Positions 7,469-15,765 of a DNA stretch of 21,535 nucleotides are shown piece by piece. The notes under the pieces were generated by a model that ran no database searches, was not told the origin of the DNA, and worked only from the letters and a program-made list of their open reading frames with translations. The position numbers and the translations under genes are program-made. How positions within the stretch are numbered: position 1 is the stretch's first letter; each line of letters begins with the position of its first letter. Origin of the DNA: Alphaproteobacteria bacterium (GTDB lineage: Bacteria; Pseudomonadota; Alphaproteobacteria; Acetobacterales; Acetobacteraceae); NCBI GenBank assembly GCA_013298245.1, contig JAAFHD010000011.1, positions 1 through 21,535 of the forward strand, given 5' to 3'.

Positions 7469-8413
7469 TCAATGTCCGGGATAGGGGCAGCCCTGCGCAT
7501 GGGTATAGACCGCATACAACCCTTGCGCTGCGGCCATGAACAACCGGTTCCGGTGCCGCCCGCCGAAGGCGACATTGGCACAGCGTTCAGGCAGCGCGAT
7601 ATGCCCGATGGCGGCACCAGCCGCATTGAACACGCGCACGCCATCCCATTCATCCGTGCCCATGCCCCAGCCGCACCACAGATTGCCGTCGATATCAACG
7701 CGGAAGCCATCCGGCGTTTCGCCAGGTGCTGCGCGGATGAAGGGGCGTGGCGCTGACAGGCGATCACCGTTCACCGTGCAGACCAGAATCTCGCGCGGCT
7801 CCGCGCGGCTGGCGACGATATACAGCAGGCTTTCATCCGGGCTGAAGGCCAGCCCATTCGGGCCGGGAATGCCCTCGGCGACGACGGTGATCGCACCGGT
7901 CTGGCCGTCGATCCGATAGACATTGGCGGGCAGTTCGGGCGTGGCTTTCTCGCCTTCATAGTAGCCGCCGATACCGAAGGGCGGGTCGGTGAACCAGATG
8001 GACCCATCGGACTTCACCACCACATCATTCGGGCTGTTCAGCCGCTTGCCCTGGAAGTGCGTGGCCAGTTCCGTGATGCGCCCATCATGTTCGGTGCGGC
8101 TGATGCAGCGCCCGCCATGTTCGGCGGAAACCAGGCGCCCTTCGCGGTCGCGCGTGTGGCCATTGGCGTTGCGGGACGGCTTGCGGAAGATGGTGGTGTC
8201 ACCCGTCTCCTCATCCCAGCGCAGGATGCGGTTGTTCGGGATGTCGGACCACAACAGGCAGCGCTGGTCACCGAACCAGACCGGCCCCTCGCCCCAGCGC
8301 GTGCCGGTATACAACCGCTCAACAGCGGACAGCGCGATGTGATAGGCGCGGAAACTCGGGTCCAGAATGCGGATGGCGGGGTCGGGGTAGCGGGGGCTGG
8401 GTTGCCAGTTCAT
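7469..8413 (-). CDS. SMP-30/gluconolactonase/LRE-family lactone hydrolase
   Basis: A 314-residue six-bladed beta-propeller protein. The residues that bind the catalytic metal in this family are visible: E42 in WGEGPVW, N129 in NSPNDV, N186 in GPNGLAF and D235 in PDGFRVD. WFTDPPFGI and YIVASRAEP are further signatures. I place the start at the ATG at 8413 (MNWQPSP) because AAGGAA lies upstream at normal spacing; the open frame extends 13 residues further without support. Members hydrolyse sugar lactones such as gluconolactone, or other esters, using Ca, Zn or Mg; the natural substrate cannot be read here. It converges with the binding-protein gene, leaving 37 bases between the stop codons and no clear terminator. 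No signal peptide, so probably cytoplasmic. Confidence 0.92.
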   Translation of the reverse strand: MNWQPSPRYPDPAIRILDPSFRAYHIALSAVERLYTGTRWGEGPVWFGDQRCLLWSDIPNNRILRWDEETGDTTIFRKPSRNANGHTRDREGRLVSAEHGGRCISRTEHDGRITELATHFQGKRLNSPNDVVVKSDGSIWFTDPPFGIGGYYEGEKATPELPANVYRIDGQTGAITVVAEGIPGPNGLAFSPDESLLYIVASRAEPREILVCTVNGDRLSAPRPFIRAAPGETPDGFRVDIDGNLWCGWGMGTDEWDGVRVFNAAGAAIGHIALPERCANVAFGGRHRNRLFMAAAQGLYAVYTHAQGCPYPGH

Positions 8414-8540
8414 GGCGCGTTTCCTTGGCTTGCGCGGGCATGTTTGCGGCATGCGAGATGCGGCGCAAGGCAGCGCGCGGATACCTATTGAAACGCGTCA
8501 CCCACCTGCATCCGCGACCGCAGGCTGATATCCAGCGCCC

Positions 8541-9269
8541 ATGGATTCCACCCCAGCCCTGCACATCGCCATCGTCGAGGATGACCGCGACATCGCAACC
8601 CTGCTCAGCTCCGTGCTGACCGCGGAGGGCCACACCGTCACCCGCGCATCGCGCGCAGCACAAATCGAACGTGTGCTCGGCGAACAGCATATCGACCTGC
8701 TGCTGCTGGACCGCATGCTGCCCGACGGCGATGGGCTGGAACTGTGTCGCCGCCTGCGCGCCGCCCCCGCGACCGCGCGCCTGCCCATCATCATCCTCTC
8801 GGCACTCGGCACCGAGGTGCAGCGCGTGGGTGGCCTTGATGGCGGTGCCGATGACTACCTGGTCAAACCCTTCGCGCCCGATGAATTGCTGGCGCGCATC
8901 CGCGCCGTGCTGCGCCGCGCGCGCACGCCCGCGCAGGCCGCGCCGCGCGATGTGATCTTCCTGGCCGAAGGGCTGCGCTTCGACCCGCGCCGGCGCGCGC
9001 TGCATGGCCCCGATGGCGCGCGCATCATGCTGACGACGACGGAAATCGCGCTGCTGGGGCTGTTCGTGCAACACCCGCAGATGGTGCTGACGCGCGACCA
9101 CATCGCGGCCAGCCTGCATGGCCGCCAGCTATCCGCACTGGACCGCACGATCGATGTCGCGGTCAGCCGCCTGCGCCGCAAGATCGAACGCGAAGGCCAG
9201 CGCTACATCGAGACGGTGCGCAACAGCGGCTATGTCTTCGCGGTCCCGGTACGGTCCGAGGCGGGCTGA
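8541..9269 (+). CDS. OmpR/PhoB-family response regulator
   Basis: A 242-residue DNA-binding regulator. The receiver domain (about 8-120) has the acidic pair in IVEDDRD, phospho-acceptor D57 in LLLDRMLPDGDG, switch residue S87 and K109 in LVKPF. A winged-helix effector domain follows (about 140-236), with LTTTEIALLGLF, TIDVAVSRLRRKI and a C-terminal IETVRNSGYVF, as in OmpR/PhoB proteins. It is the first gene of a tightly packed operon and is followed two bases later by its kinase. It probably controls the downstream transporter genes and perhaps its own promoter in the 8414-8540 gap, shared with the divergent lactonase. The ATG at 8541 lacks an obvious Shine-Dalgarno, so a leaderless or weakly initiated message is possible. 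Confidence 0.95.
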   Translation: MDSTPALHIAIVEDDRDIATLLSSVLTAEGHTVTRASRAAQIERVLGEQHIDLLLLDRMLPDGDGLELCRRLRAAPATARLPIIILSALGTEVQRVGGLDGGADDYLVKPFAPDELLARIRAVLRRARTPAQAAPRDVIFLAEGLRFDPRRRALHGPDGARIMLTTTEIALLGLFVQHPQMVLTRDHIAASLHGRQLSALDRTIDVAVSRLRRKIEREGQRYIETVRNSGYVFAVPVRSEAG

Positions 9270-9271
9270 TC

Positions 9272-10585
9272 ATGCGGCGCTTCTTCCTTCGCACCACCGC
9301 GCGCCAGGTCGGCTTCGTGGTGGGTATCGCGACGATTTCCTCCAACCTGCTCGTGCTGTCGGTCTGGCTGTTCCTCGCACCTGGCAGCGTGCTGCCCGGC
9401 TCGGTGCGCGCGATGGCGGCGGAAGTGATCGCGGTGTCCGAAACGCTGCGCGCCTTGCCGCCTGAACAGCAGCCGGCGGTGATGGCGGCGGCGGCCGAAG
9501 CGCTGCGCTGGCGCATCGCCCCGCTCGGCGCCGACGAACCGGCCGGGGCGCCCGACAATGTGCTGAACCGCGCGCTGCGCGAGCGCGTGCAGGAGCGTGG
9601 GCTGAACATCACGCATCGCGTGGTGGCACCCGATGGTTCCAGCCGGCGCGGCATCGTGATCAGCCTGCGCCCGGCGGATGCGCCCGCGCTGTCGATCAGC
9701 ATCGGCGCCGAGCGGATGCGCGATGTGATCCCCAGCATCCTGCTGCCGCCGGCGACGATCATGCTGCTGCTGGGCGTGCCGCTGCTGCTGGTGTTGTTAT
9801 GGGTGGCGTCACGCATCACGCGCCCCTTGGCGCGGCTGGCGCAGGCGGCCGGCGGCATCAGCTCCGCCGGCCCCGCGCTGCGTCTGCCCGAGGGCGGCAC
9901 CGCCGAAATCCAGGGCCTGGCGCGCGCCATCAATGGCCTGCTGGAGCGCCTGCGGCAGGATGTGGCGGAACGCTCGCGCATCCTGGCCGGCATCAGCCAT
10001 GACCTGCGCACGCCATTGACGCGCCTGCGCCTGCGCGTGGAAGGCGTGCCGGGTGACGCGCTGCGCCAGACATTGCGCGGCGATCTGCACCGGATGGAGA
10101 CCATCATCACCGCATCGCTCACGCTGTTCGAGGCGGAGCTGCGCGAGGAACCGCATGAGGCGCTGGACGTCGCGTCCCTCGCGCAGACGGTATGCGACGA
10201 ACACGCGGATGCCGGGCATGACGCCGCCTATGCCGGGCCTGCGCATGTCGTGCTGCGCGCGCAGCCGGCGGCCCTGCAGCGCGCGCTGACCAACCTGGTG
10301 GACAATGCCTGCAAGCATGGTGGTGCCGCGCGCGTGTCGATCGAGGAAGCGCCCGGCGCAGTTTCCATCATGGTGGATGATGACGGGCCCGGCATCCCGC
10401 CCACCGATCTGCCGCTGGTGACCGAAGCCTTTCGTCGCGGCGATTCCAGCAGCGCCGGAACCGGCCTTGGCCTTGCCATCGCGACCAGCATCGCACGCGC
10501 GCATGGCGGGCGGCTGGAACTGCGCAACCGCGAACCCACGGGCCTGCGCGCCAGCCTGCATCTGCCGCGCACGGACGCCGCATGA
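9272..10585 (+). CDS. EnvZ-like sensor histidine kinase
   Basis: A 437-residue inner-membrane kinase. Two membrane segments (about 12-36 and 155-179) enclose a periplasmic sensor of roughly 115 residues with no recognisable fold. A HAMP-like linker begins at SRITRPLARLAQAA. The phosphorylated histidine is H243 in GISHDLRTPLTRLRLRVE, a form close to the EnvZ and CpxA class. The ATPase shows the N box NLVDNACKHGG (341-351), the G1 box DDDGPGIP and the G2 box GTGLGLAIA. All catalytic motifs are intact. Its TGA overlaps the ATG of the next gene as ATGA, so kinase and transporter are translationally coupled. The signal is unknown; the downstream envelope genes suggest an envelope or antimicrobial stress cue (inference). 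Confidence 0.95.
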   Translation: MRRFFLRTTARQVGFVVGIATISSNLLVLSVWLFLAPGSVLPGSVRAMAAEVIAVSETLRALPPEQQPAVMAAAAEALRWRIAPLGADEPAGAPDNVLNRALRERVQERGLNITHRVVAPDGSSRRGIVISLRPADAPALSISIGAERMRDVIPSILLPPATIMLLLGVPLLLVLLWVASRITRPLARLAQAAGGISSAGPALRLPEGGTAEIQGLARAINGLLERLRQDVAERSRILAGISHDLRTPLTRLRLRVEGVPGDALRQTLRGDLHRMETIITASLTLFEAELREEPHEALDVASLAQTVCDEHADAGHDAAYAGPAHVVLRAQPAALQRALTNLVDNACKHGGAARVSIEEAPGAVSIMVDDDGPGIPPTDLPLVTEAFRRGDSSSAGTGLGLAIATSIARAHGGRLELRNREPTGLRASLHLPRTDAA

Positions 10586-12756
10586 CACGGCGCATCATCA
10601 TGCTGGCACTGGGCTGCATCGGCATCGCGGCCGCTACGGTGCTGTTGCTGCGCCCCGCTGTGCGCGAGGCGCCGGCGGCCATCGCGGTGCCGCGCGTGGC
10701 TGTCGCGCTGGGGCGTATCGAACCGCTGGGCGACACCATCACGCTGGCCGGTCCGCAGGGCAACCGCAGCGGTCGCATCGCGCAGCTTCTTGTCGAACAG
10801 GGCCAGCAGGTGACGGCGGGCCAGGCGCTGGCGGTGATGGACAATGCCGCCGCGCTGACGGGGCAGTTCGAACAAGCACGCGCCTCTGCGCGCCAACGCC
10901 AGGCACGCATCGCGCAGCGCGTGGTGGAGATGGAGGCGGAGGAAGCCGCACTGGGTGCAGCACTGGTGCAGGAACGCGCCACGCGCGACCGCGCCCGCTG
11001 GGAGCTGGAACGCACGCAGCGCCTGGAACGCGGCGGCGTGCTGCGCGAGGCCGCGTTGATCGATCGCCGCCTAGCGCTGGACGTGGCGGAACAGAAGGTC
11101 GCCAGCGCCGAATTGTCGCTGGCGCGCGCGCAGCGCCGCGACGTCGATGGTCGGCGCCTGGAAGAAGCCGTGCTGATCGCCGAGCGCGAGATGGCCACCG
11201 CCACCCTGGCGCAGATGGAACAGGAAGCCGCACTGGCCACGTTGCGCGCACCCGCCGCGGGCCGCGTGCTGCGCATCAACACCCGCCCCGGCGAGGTCCC
11301 CGGCAGTGATGGCGTGCTGCTGATGGGCGACACATCGCGCATGCGCGTGCGCGCCGAAGTCTTCGAGAGCGATGTGCCGATGGTCTCGCCCGGCCAGCGC
11401 GTGCGCATCACCAGCCGCGCCTTGCCAGAACCACTGCATGGGGAAGTCGCCTGGATCGGCCTGCGCGTCGGGCGCCAGACCATCCTGCGCGAGGACCCCG
11501 CCGCCACGCTGGATGCGCGCGTGGTGGAGGTGATGATCGGCCTCGATGCCGCAAGCTCCGCGCGTGTCGCGGGGCTGTCGGGCTTGCAGGTGCGCGCGCA
11601 TTTCGGCGCCCGCCTGCCGCTGGGCTGGATTCAGCTGGCGCATCAACCGGGGCGTTTCGCGATGGCGCTGAGCGGCGTCGCGGCCGCGGTCACGCTGGTC
11701 TTCATGCAGCTCGGCTTCATGAACATGATCTTCGACACGACGGTGATGGTGCACCGGCTGCTGCGCGCCGATCTGGTGCTGGTCAGCCCCGCGTTTCGCG
11801 ATGTGACGTCATCGGGCACGATTCCGCGCAGGCGCGTGGTGCAGGCGCTGGGCGTCGATGGCGTCGCGGATGCGGAGGCGCTCTACACCGCGACGCGCGA
11901 TTGGGTGAAGCCCGATGGCGAACGCGGCACGCTGCTGCTGCTGGGCGTGCGGCCGGATTTCGCGGCGTTTTCCGACCCCGCCATCAGCGCGCAGCAAAGC
12001 CTGCTGACACAACCGGGTAGCATCCTGCTGGATGCGGGTGCGCGCGGCGATTATCGCGCCGTGCTGGCGGGCCTGGCACGCGGTGAGGATTGGCGCACCG
12101 AGATGGGCGCGCGCGCCGTCACGGTCGTCGGGCGCTTTCGCCTCGGCTCCTCCTTCGGCAACGAGGGCGTGCTGATCACGTCCGACGACACCTTGCAGGC
12201 GCTGGCGATGAACCGTGCCGCGGCCGCGCCCAATATCGGGCTGATCAGGCTGGCACCAGGCGCTGATCTGCGCCGCGTGCAGGCAGCCATTGCAGCCTCG
12301 CTCGATCCCGCCGATGCGCGCGTGCTGACGCATGCGGAATTCGTGCAGCACACGCGCGGCTTCATGGTGCGCAATTCGCCGATCGCCATCGTGTTCGGCT
12401 TCGGACTGGTGGTGGGGCTGGTGGTTGGTGCCATGGTGGTCACGCAGATCCTGACCGCGGATGTGCAGGAACACATGGCCGAATACGCGACGTTCAAGGC
12501 GATGGGTTTTTCCAACCGACGGATTCTCGCAATCGTCTATGAGCAGTCGATGTTGCTGGCGGCGCTTGGCTTTCCCATCGGGCTCGCCTGCGCGCTTGGC
12601 ATCTATGAACTGATCCGCGCGGCTGTCGCCATGCCCATCACCATGCCCTTCGCGCGCGTGGCCATGGTCTTCGCCGCGACCTTCATCATGTGCGCGCTGG
12701 CCGGCACGCTGGCCACCAGGCGCGCGCGGCGCGTTGACCCGGCGGATGTGTTTTGA
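10582..12756 (+). CDS. DevB-DevC fusion: membrane fusion (HlyD-like) protein joined to an FtsX/MacB-type ABC permease
   Basis: A 724-residue protein in one uninterrupted frame. Residues 1-343 are a complete DevB-type membrane fusion protein: N-terminal membrane anchor (5-24), lipoyl half-motifs around 45-90 and 218-250 (LRAPAAGRVL), an Ala/Glu/Arg-rich coiled-coil hairpin between (about 95-213), and a beta-barrel part (250-340). From about 346 the sequence is a full DevC permease: LGWIQLAHQPGR, first membrane segment (about 359-383) with FMQLGF, a large soluble domain, then three membrane segments near 600-623, 656-678 and 690-711. DevB and DevC are normally separate subunits of exporters that work with a DevA ATPase and a TolC-like outer-membrane channel. 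Here they are joined end to end, and the ATPase follows with a TTGA overlap. The join produces a topology conflict described in the findings. The exported substrate is unknown. Confidence 0.88.
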   Translation: MTRRIIMLALGCIGIAAATVLLLRPAVREAPAAIAVPRVAVALGRIEPLGDTITLAGPQGNRSGRIAQLLVEQGQQVTAGQALAVMDNAAALTGQFEQARASARQRQARIAQRVVEMEAEEAALGAALVQERATRDRARWELERTQRLERGGVLREAALIDRRLALDVAEQKVASAELSLARAQRRDVDGRRLEEAVLIAEREMATATLAQMEQEAALATLRAPAAGRVLRINTRPGEVPGSDGVLLMGDTSRMRVRAEVFESDVPMVSPGQRVRITSRALPEPLHGEVAWIGLRVGRQTILREDPAATLDARVVEVMIGLDAASSARVAGLSGLQVRAHFGARLPLGWIQLAHQPGRFAMALSGVAAAVTLVFMQLGFMNMIFDTTVMVHRLLRADLVLVSPAFRDVTSSGTIPRRRVVQALGVDGVADAEALYTATRDWVKPDGERGTLLLLGVRPDFAAFSDPAISAQQSLLTQPGSILLDAGARGDYRAVLAGLARGEDWRTEMGARAVTVVGRFRLGSSFGNEGVLITSDDTLQALAMNRAAAAPNIGLIRLAPGADLRRVQAAIAASLDPADARVLTHAEFVQHTRGFMVRNSPIAIVFGFGLVVGLVVGAMVVTQILTADVQEHMAEYATFKAMGFSNRRILAIVYEQSMLLAALGFPIGLACALGIYELIRAAVAMPITMPFARVAMVFAATFIMCALAGTLATRRARRVDPADVF

Positions 12757-13436
12757 GCGCCGCGATCATCGCGCGCGGGCTGACGCACGGCTATGGCGAA
12801 GGCCCCGTGCTGCGCGCGCTCGAGCTCGACGTAGCGGCCGGCGAAGTGCTGTTCCTGATGGGGCCTTCGGGCTGCGGCAAGACCACGTTGCTGACGCTGA
12901 TCGGCGCGCTGCGATCGGTGCAGGAAGGGCAGCTGCATGTGCTGGGCCACGCGCTGCACGGCGTGGATGATGCGGCGCGTGTGGCATCGCGCAGGCGCAC
13001 CGGTTTCGTCTTCCAGCACCACAACCTGCACCGCAGCCTGACCGCGCTGCAGAACGTGATGGTCGGGCTGGAGGCGCGCGGGCTATCGCGCAGCACAGAC
13101 GCCACCGAGATGTGCCGCGCGGCGCTGGCCGCCGTTGGCCTGGCGGGGCTGGACGCACGCCGCCAGGACAAGCTCTCCGGCGGTCAGCGGCAACGCGTGG
13201 CGATCGCGCGCGCGCTGGTCGGCGGCCCGCAATTGCTGCTGGCGGACGAACCCACCGGCGCGCTCGACAGCGCGACAGGCCGCGAGGTGATGGCGGCAAT
13301 GCGCGGCCTGGCGCGCGCGCAGGGCACCACCGTCGTCATCGTCACGCATGACCCGCGGCTGCACGAACCCGGCGACCGCGTGATCGCGATGGAAGACGGG
13401 CAGATCCGATCCATGGAAAGGGAGTTGGCGCCATGA
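12753..13436 (+). CDS. DevA/MacB/LolD-type ABC transporter ATP-binding protein
   Basis: A 227-residue cytoplasmic ATPase of the lipoprotein/MacB/DevA export class. Walker A is GPSGCGKT (37-44), the Q-loop glutamine is Q88 in FVFQHHNL, the ABC signature is LSGGQ (141-145), Walker B is LLLADEPTGALD with D165-E166, and the switch histidine is H199 in VTHD. All are intact. The start appears to be the TTG at 12753, which overlaps the upstream TGA as TTGA; no ATG or GTG in frame lies nearby and the product from there begins normally for the family. It would energise the DevB-DevC fusion protein. It is coupled to the following small gene by an ATGA overlap. Confidence 0.95.
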   Translation: MSAAIIARGLTHGYGEGPVLRALELDVAAGEVLFLMGPSGCGKTTLLTLIGALRSVQEGQLHVLGHALHGVDDAARVASRRRTGFVFQHHNLHRSLTALQNVMVGLEARGLSRSTDATEMCRAALAAVGLAGLDARRQDKLSGGQRQRVAIARALVGGPQLLLADEPTGALDSATGREVMAAMRGLARAQGTTVVIVTHDPRLHEPGDRVIAMEDGQIRSMERELAP

Positions 13437-13657
13437 GCCGCCTGTTGTTGCTGTGCCTGCTGGCGGCCGCCCCCGCCGCCGCGCAATCCCCACGCGAAGC
13501 GGTGCGCACCGCCTGCGCCGATGACATCGCGCGCCACTGCCCCGATGCCGCCGGCAACCCCTTGCGGATGCGCGCCTGCGTGCGCGACCGCGCCGATGCC
13601 TTTGGCCCCATTTGCCGCGCCGCACTCCGTGCCGCCGGCGTGCTGAACAATCCCTGA
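13433..13657 (+). CDS. Small exported four-cysteine protein (cysteine-rich repeat type)
   Basis: A 74-residue protein. A signal peptide (1-18, ending AAAQ) is followed by a single domain with four cysteines at 28, 36, 49 and 61, in the pattern C-x7-C-x12-C-x11-C with ADDIARHCPDA and MRACVRDR around them. This resembles one unit of the GLG1-type cysteine-rich repeat, which occurs singly in small exported proteins of alphaproteobacteria; I rely on the spacing and flanking residues for this. The cysteines would form two disulfides in the periplasm. The start ATG overlaps the ATPase stop (ATGA) and has GGAG upstream. Its role is unknown; a periplasmic accessory of the exporter or a secreted ligand is inference from operon position. 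Confidence 0.8.
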   Translation: MSRLLLLCLLAAAPAAAQSPREAVRTACADDIARHCPDAAGNPLRMRACVRDRADAFGPICRAALRAAGVLNNP

Positions 13658-13669
13658 AAGGACAAGACA

Positions 13670-14470
13670 ATGCTGCGATTGATGATGCCCCTGGCCGCGC
13701 TGCTGGGGGCCACGCCGGCGGCTGCGCAAATGCTGCCAGGCACGGTCGGTGGTCAGCCGCTGCCCGCGGGGCAATGGGCAGTGCGGCTGGGTGCGGGTGC
13801 CGCGATCGGGCCGGCCTATCCGGGCGGGCGCGCCATTGTCGGCACCGCCTTGCCGATGATCGATGTGGCGTATCGCGCGGCGCTGCCGGGCCTCGATACG
13901 GTGTACCTGAATGTGCGCGACGGCTTGGGTGCTGTGGTGCTGCGGCAGGGCATGGTCTCGGTGCAGGGCGGTATCGGTTTCGCGCCAGGCCGGCGCGAGC
14001 GGGCGTCGGCGCATCTGCGCGGTTTGGGCGACCTTGATGCGTCGGCGCAGGCCAATGTGACGATGCGGCTGGATGCCGGGCCGGTGGGTGGTTTCCTGCG
14101 GGCCGAACGCGCCTTTGGCGGGCAGGAGGGAACAACGCTGACCTTCGGTGCGACCGGGCGCATGCGGCTGTCGCAATCGATGATGCTGGCCGCGACCGTC
14201 AGCGCGCAATGGGCGGATGGCGCGCATATGCGCGAATGGTTCGGCGTGACGGCGGCGCAGTCCGCGCGGTCGGGGCTGGCGGCGTATCGGCCGGGCAGCG
14301 GCATGCGGCAGTTCAATGCGGGGCTGCTGGGGTTGTACCGGCTGACGCCAAACTGGGATGTGTCGGCGTCGGTCGGCGTGCAGCACCTGCTGGGCGATGC
14401 GGCGCGCAGCCCTGTGGTGCAGCGACAGACTGCGCCGTTCGGGTTGGTCGGTGTCAGCTATCGGTTCTGA
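13670..14470 (+). CDS. MipA/OmpV-family outer-membrane protein
   Basis: A 266-residue beta-barrel protein with a signal peptide (1-20, ending AAAQ). Alternating hydrophobic strands and glycine-rich turns continue to a C-terminal aromatic residue (GVSYRF), the usual recognition signal for the BAM machinery. The segment YRPGSGMRQFNAGLLGLYRLTPNWDV (given here only as its position, about 208-233) and LLGDAARSPVV near the end are typical of MipA/OmpV proteins. Family members sit in the outer membrane and have been linked to envelope stress, antimicrobial resistance and murein-enzyme scaffolding. It has a good AAAGGA site seven bases before the ATG. Last gene of the two-component/exporter operon, it might provide the outer-membrane component, although MipA proteins are not TolC-like channels. 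Confidence 0.88.
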   Translation: MLRLMMPLAALLGATPAAAQMLPGTVGGQPLPAGQWAVRLGAGAAIGPAYPGGRAIVGTALPMIDVAYRAALPGLDTVYLNVRDGLGAVVLRQGMVSVQGGIGFAPGRRERASAHLRGLGDLDASAQANVTMRLDAGPVGGFLRAERAFGGQEGTTLTFGATGRMRLSQSMMLAATVSAQWADGAHMREWFGVTAAQSARSGLAAYRPGSGMRQFNAGLLGLYRLTPNWDVSASVGVQHLLGDAARSPVVQRQTAPFGLVGVSYRF

Positions 14471-14471
14471 A

Positions 14472-15761
14472 TCATCCCGCGAAGGGGTCCCGCAGCGCGA
14501 TGGTGTCATCCCGGTCCGGTGAGGTGCTGAGCATCATCACCGGCGCTTCCACCAGTTCCTCGATGCGGCGCACATATTTCACCGCTTCGGCCGGCAGTTC
14601 CGCATAGCTGCGCGCACCGCGGGTGGAGCCCGCCCAGCCGGGCAGCGTTTCATAGATCGGCTCGCACGCGGCCTGTGCGCGCATCGCGGCCGGCAAGCGT
14701 TTCAGCACTTCGCCGCCGACGCAATAACCGGTGCAGATCTTCAGTTCCGGCAGGCCGTCCAGCACGTCCAGCTTGGTCAGCACCAGGCCATCCACGCCGC
14801 CGATCTTCACCGCCTGGCGCACCATCGCCGCATCGAACCAACCGCAACGCCGGGGCCGGCCGGTGACGGTGCCGAATTCATGGCCGCGCTCACCCAACAG
14901 CTTGCCGGTGGCGTCGAACAATTCGGACGGGAACGGCCCCGCACCGACGCGCGTTGCATAGGCCTTGGCGATGCCCAGAACGGTGCCGACGCTGCCCGGG
15001 CCCACGCCCGCACCAGCCGCCGCATTACCCGCGACCGTGTTGGACGACGTCACATACGGATAGGTGCCGTGGTCCACATCCAGCATCACCGCCTGCGCGC
15101 CCTCGAACAGCACGCGCTTGCCCTCGGCGCGCGCGGATTCCAGCAATTCCCAGACCGGCGCGGCGTAAGGCAACAGGCGCGGCGCCAGCGCCAACAGCGC
15201 GTCCAGCAAGGGCTGCTTCTCGAACTCCGGCGCGCCCAATCCGCGCAGCAGCGAATTGTGGTGCAGCAACAATTCATCCAGCTTGAAGGACAGCGTTTCC
15301 GGCTCCGCCAGGTCGCACACGCGAATGCTGCGGCGGCCGACCTTGTCTTCGTAAGCCGGGCCGATGCCACGGCCGGTGGTGCCGATCTTGTCCTCGCCGC
15401 GCGCGGCTTCTCGGGCGCGATCCAGTGCTGGGTGCAGCGGCAAAATCAGCGGCGTGGTTTCCGCCACGCGCAGGTTGTGCGGGCCGACATCCAGGCCCTG
15501 CGCGCGGACTTTTTCGATTTCGGAAAACAGCGCGTCGGGGTCCAGCACGACGCCGTTGCCGATCAACCCCAGCTTGCCGCGCACCACGCCCGAGGGCAGC
15601 AGCGACAGCTTGTAGGTCACGTCGCCCACCACCAGCGTGTGGCCGGCATTGTGCCCACCCTGGAAGCGCACCACGACATCGGCGCGGCTGGCGAGCCAAT
15701 CGACCACCTTGCCCTTGCCCTCGTCGCCCCATTGCGCGCCGATCACCGCGACATTTGCCAT
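14472..15761 (-). CDS. purA: Adenylosuccinate synthetase
   Basis: A 429-residue cytoplasmic enzyme that condenses IMP with aspartate using GTP, the first committed step to AMP. The N-terminus has the GTP loop [11 protein letters not shown] with catalytic D13, then GGHNAGHT with H41. Further signatures are [11 protein letters not shown], the glycine-rich [18 protein letters not shown] segment and [12 protein letters not shown]. Length is normal for the bacterial enzyme. The start is the ATG at 15761 preceded by GAGGAA at eight bases; the open frame continues 68 residues upstream over hisZ and is not real. It follows hisZ by four bases in the same operon. Its stop codon is one base from the stop of the convergent MipA/OmpV gene. 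Confidence 0.98.
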   Translation of the reverse strand: MANVAVIGAQWGDEGKGKVVDWLASRADVVVRFQGGHNAGHTLVVGDVTYKLSLLPSGVVRGKLGLIGNGVVLDPDALFSEIEKVRAQGLDVGPHNLRVAETTPLILPLHPALDRAREAARGEDKIGTTGRGIGPAYEDKVGRRSIRVCDLAEPETLSFKLDELLLHHNSLLRGLGAPEFEKQPLLDALLALAPRLLPYAAPVWELLESARAEGKRVLFEGAQAVMLDVDHGTYPYVTSSNTVAGNAAAGAGVGPGSVGTVLGIAKAYATRVGAGPFPSELFDATGKLLGERGHEFGTVTGRPRRCGWFDAAMVRQAVKIGGVDGLVLTKLDVLDGLPELKICTGYCVGGEVLKRLPAAMRAQAACEPIYETLPGWAGSTRGARSYAELPAEAVKYVRRIEELVEAPVMMLSTSPDRDDTIALRDPFAG

Positions 15762-15765
15762 TGCT

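Noticed and set aside
8319..9119. A 266-codon minus-strand frame opposite the response regulator.
   Set aside because: Antisense shadow: the plus-strand frame encodes a complete receiver and winged-helix protein.
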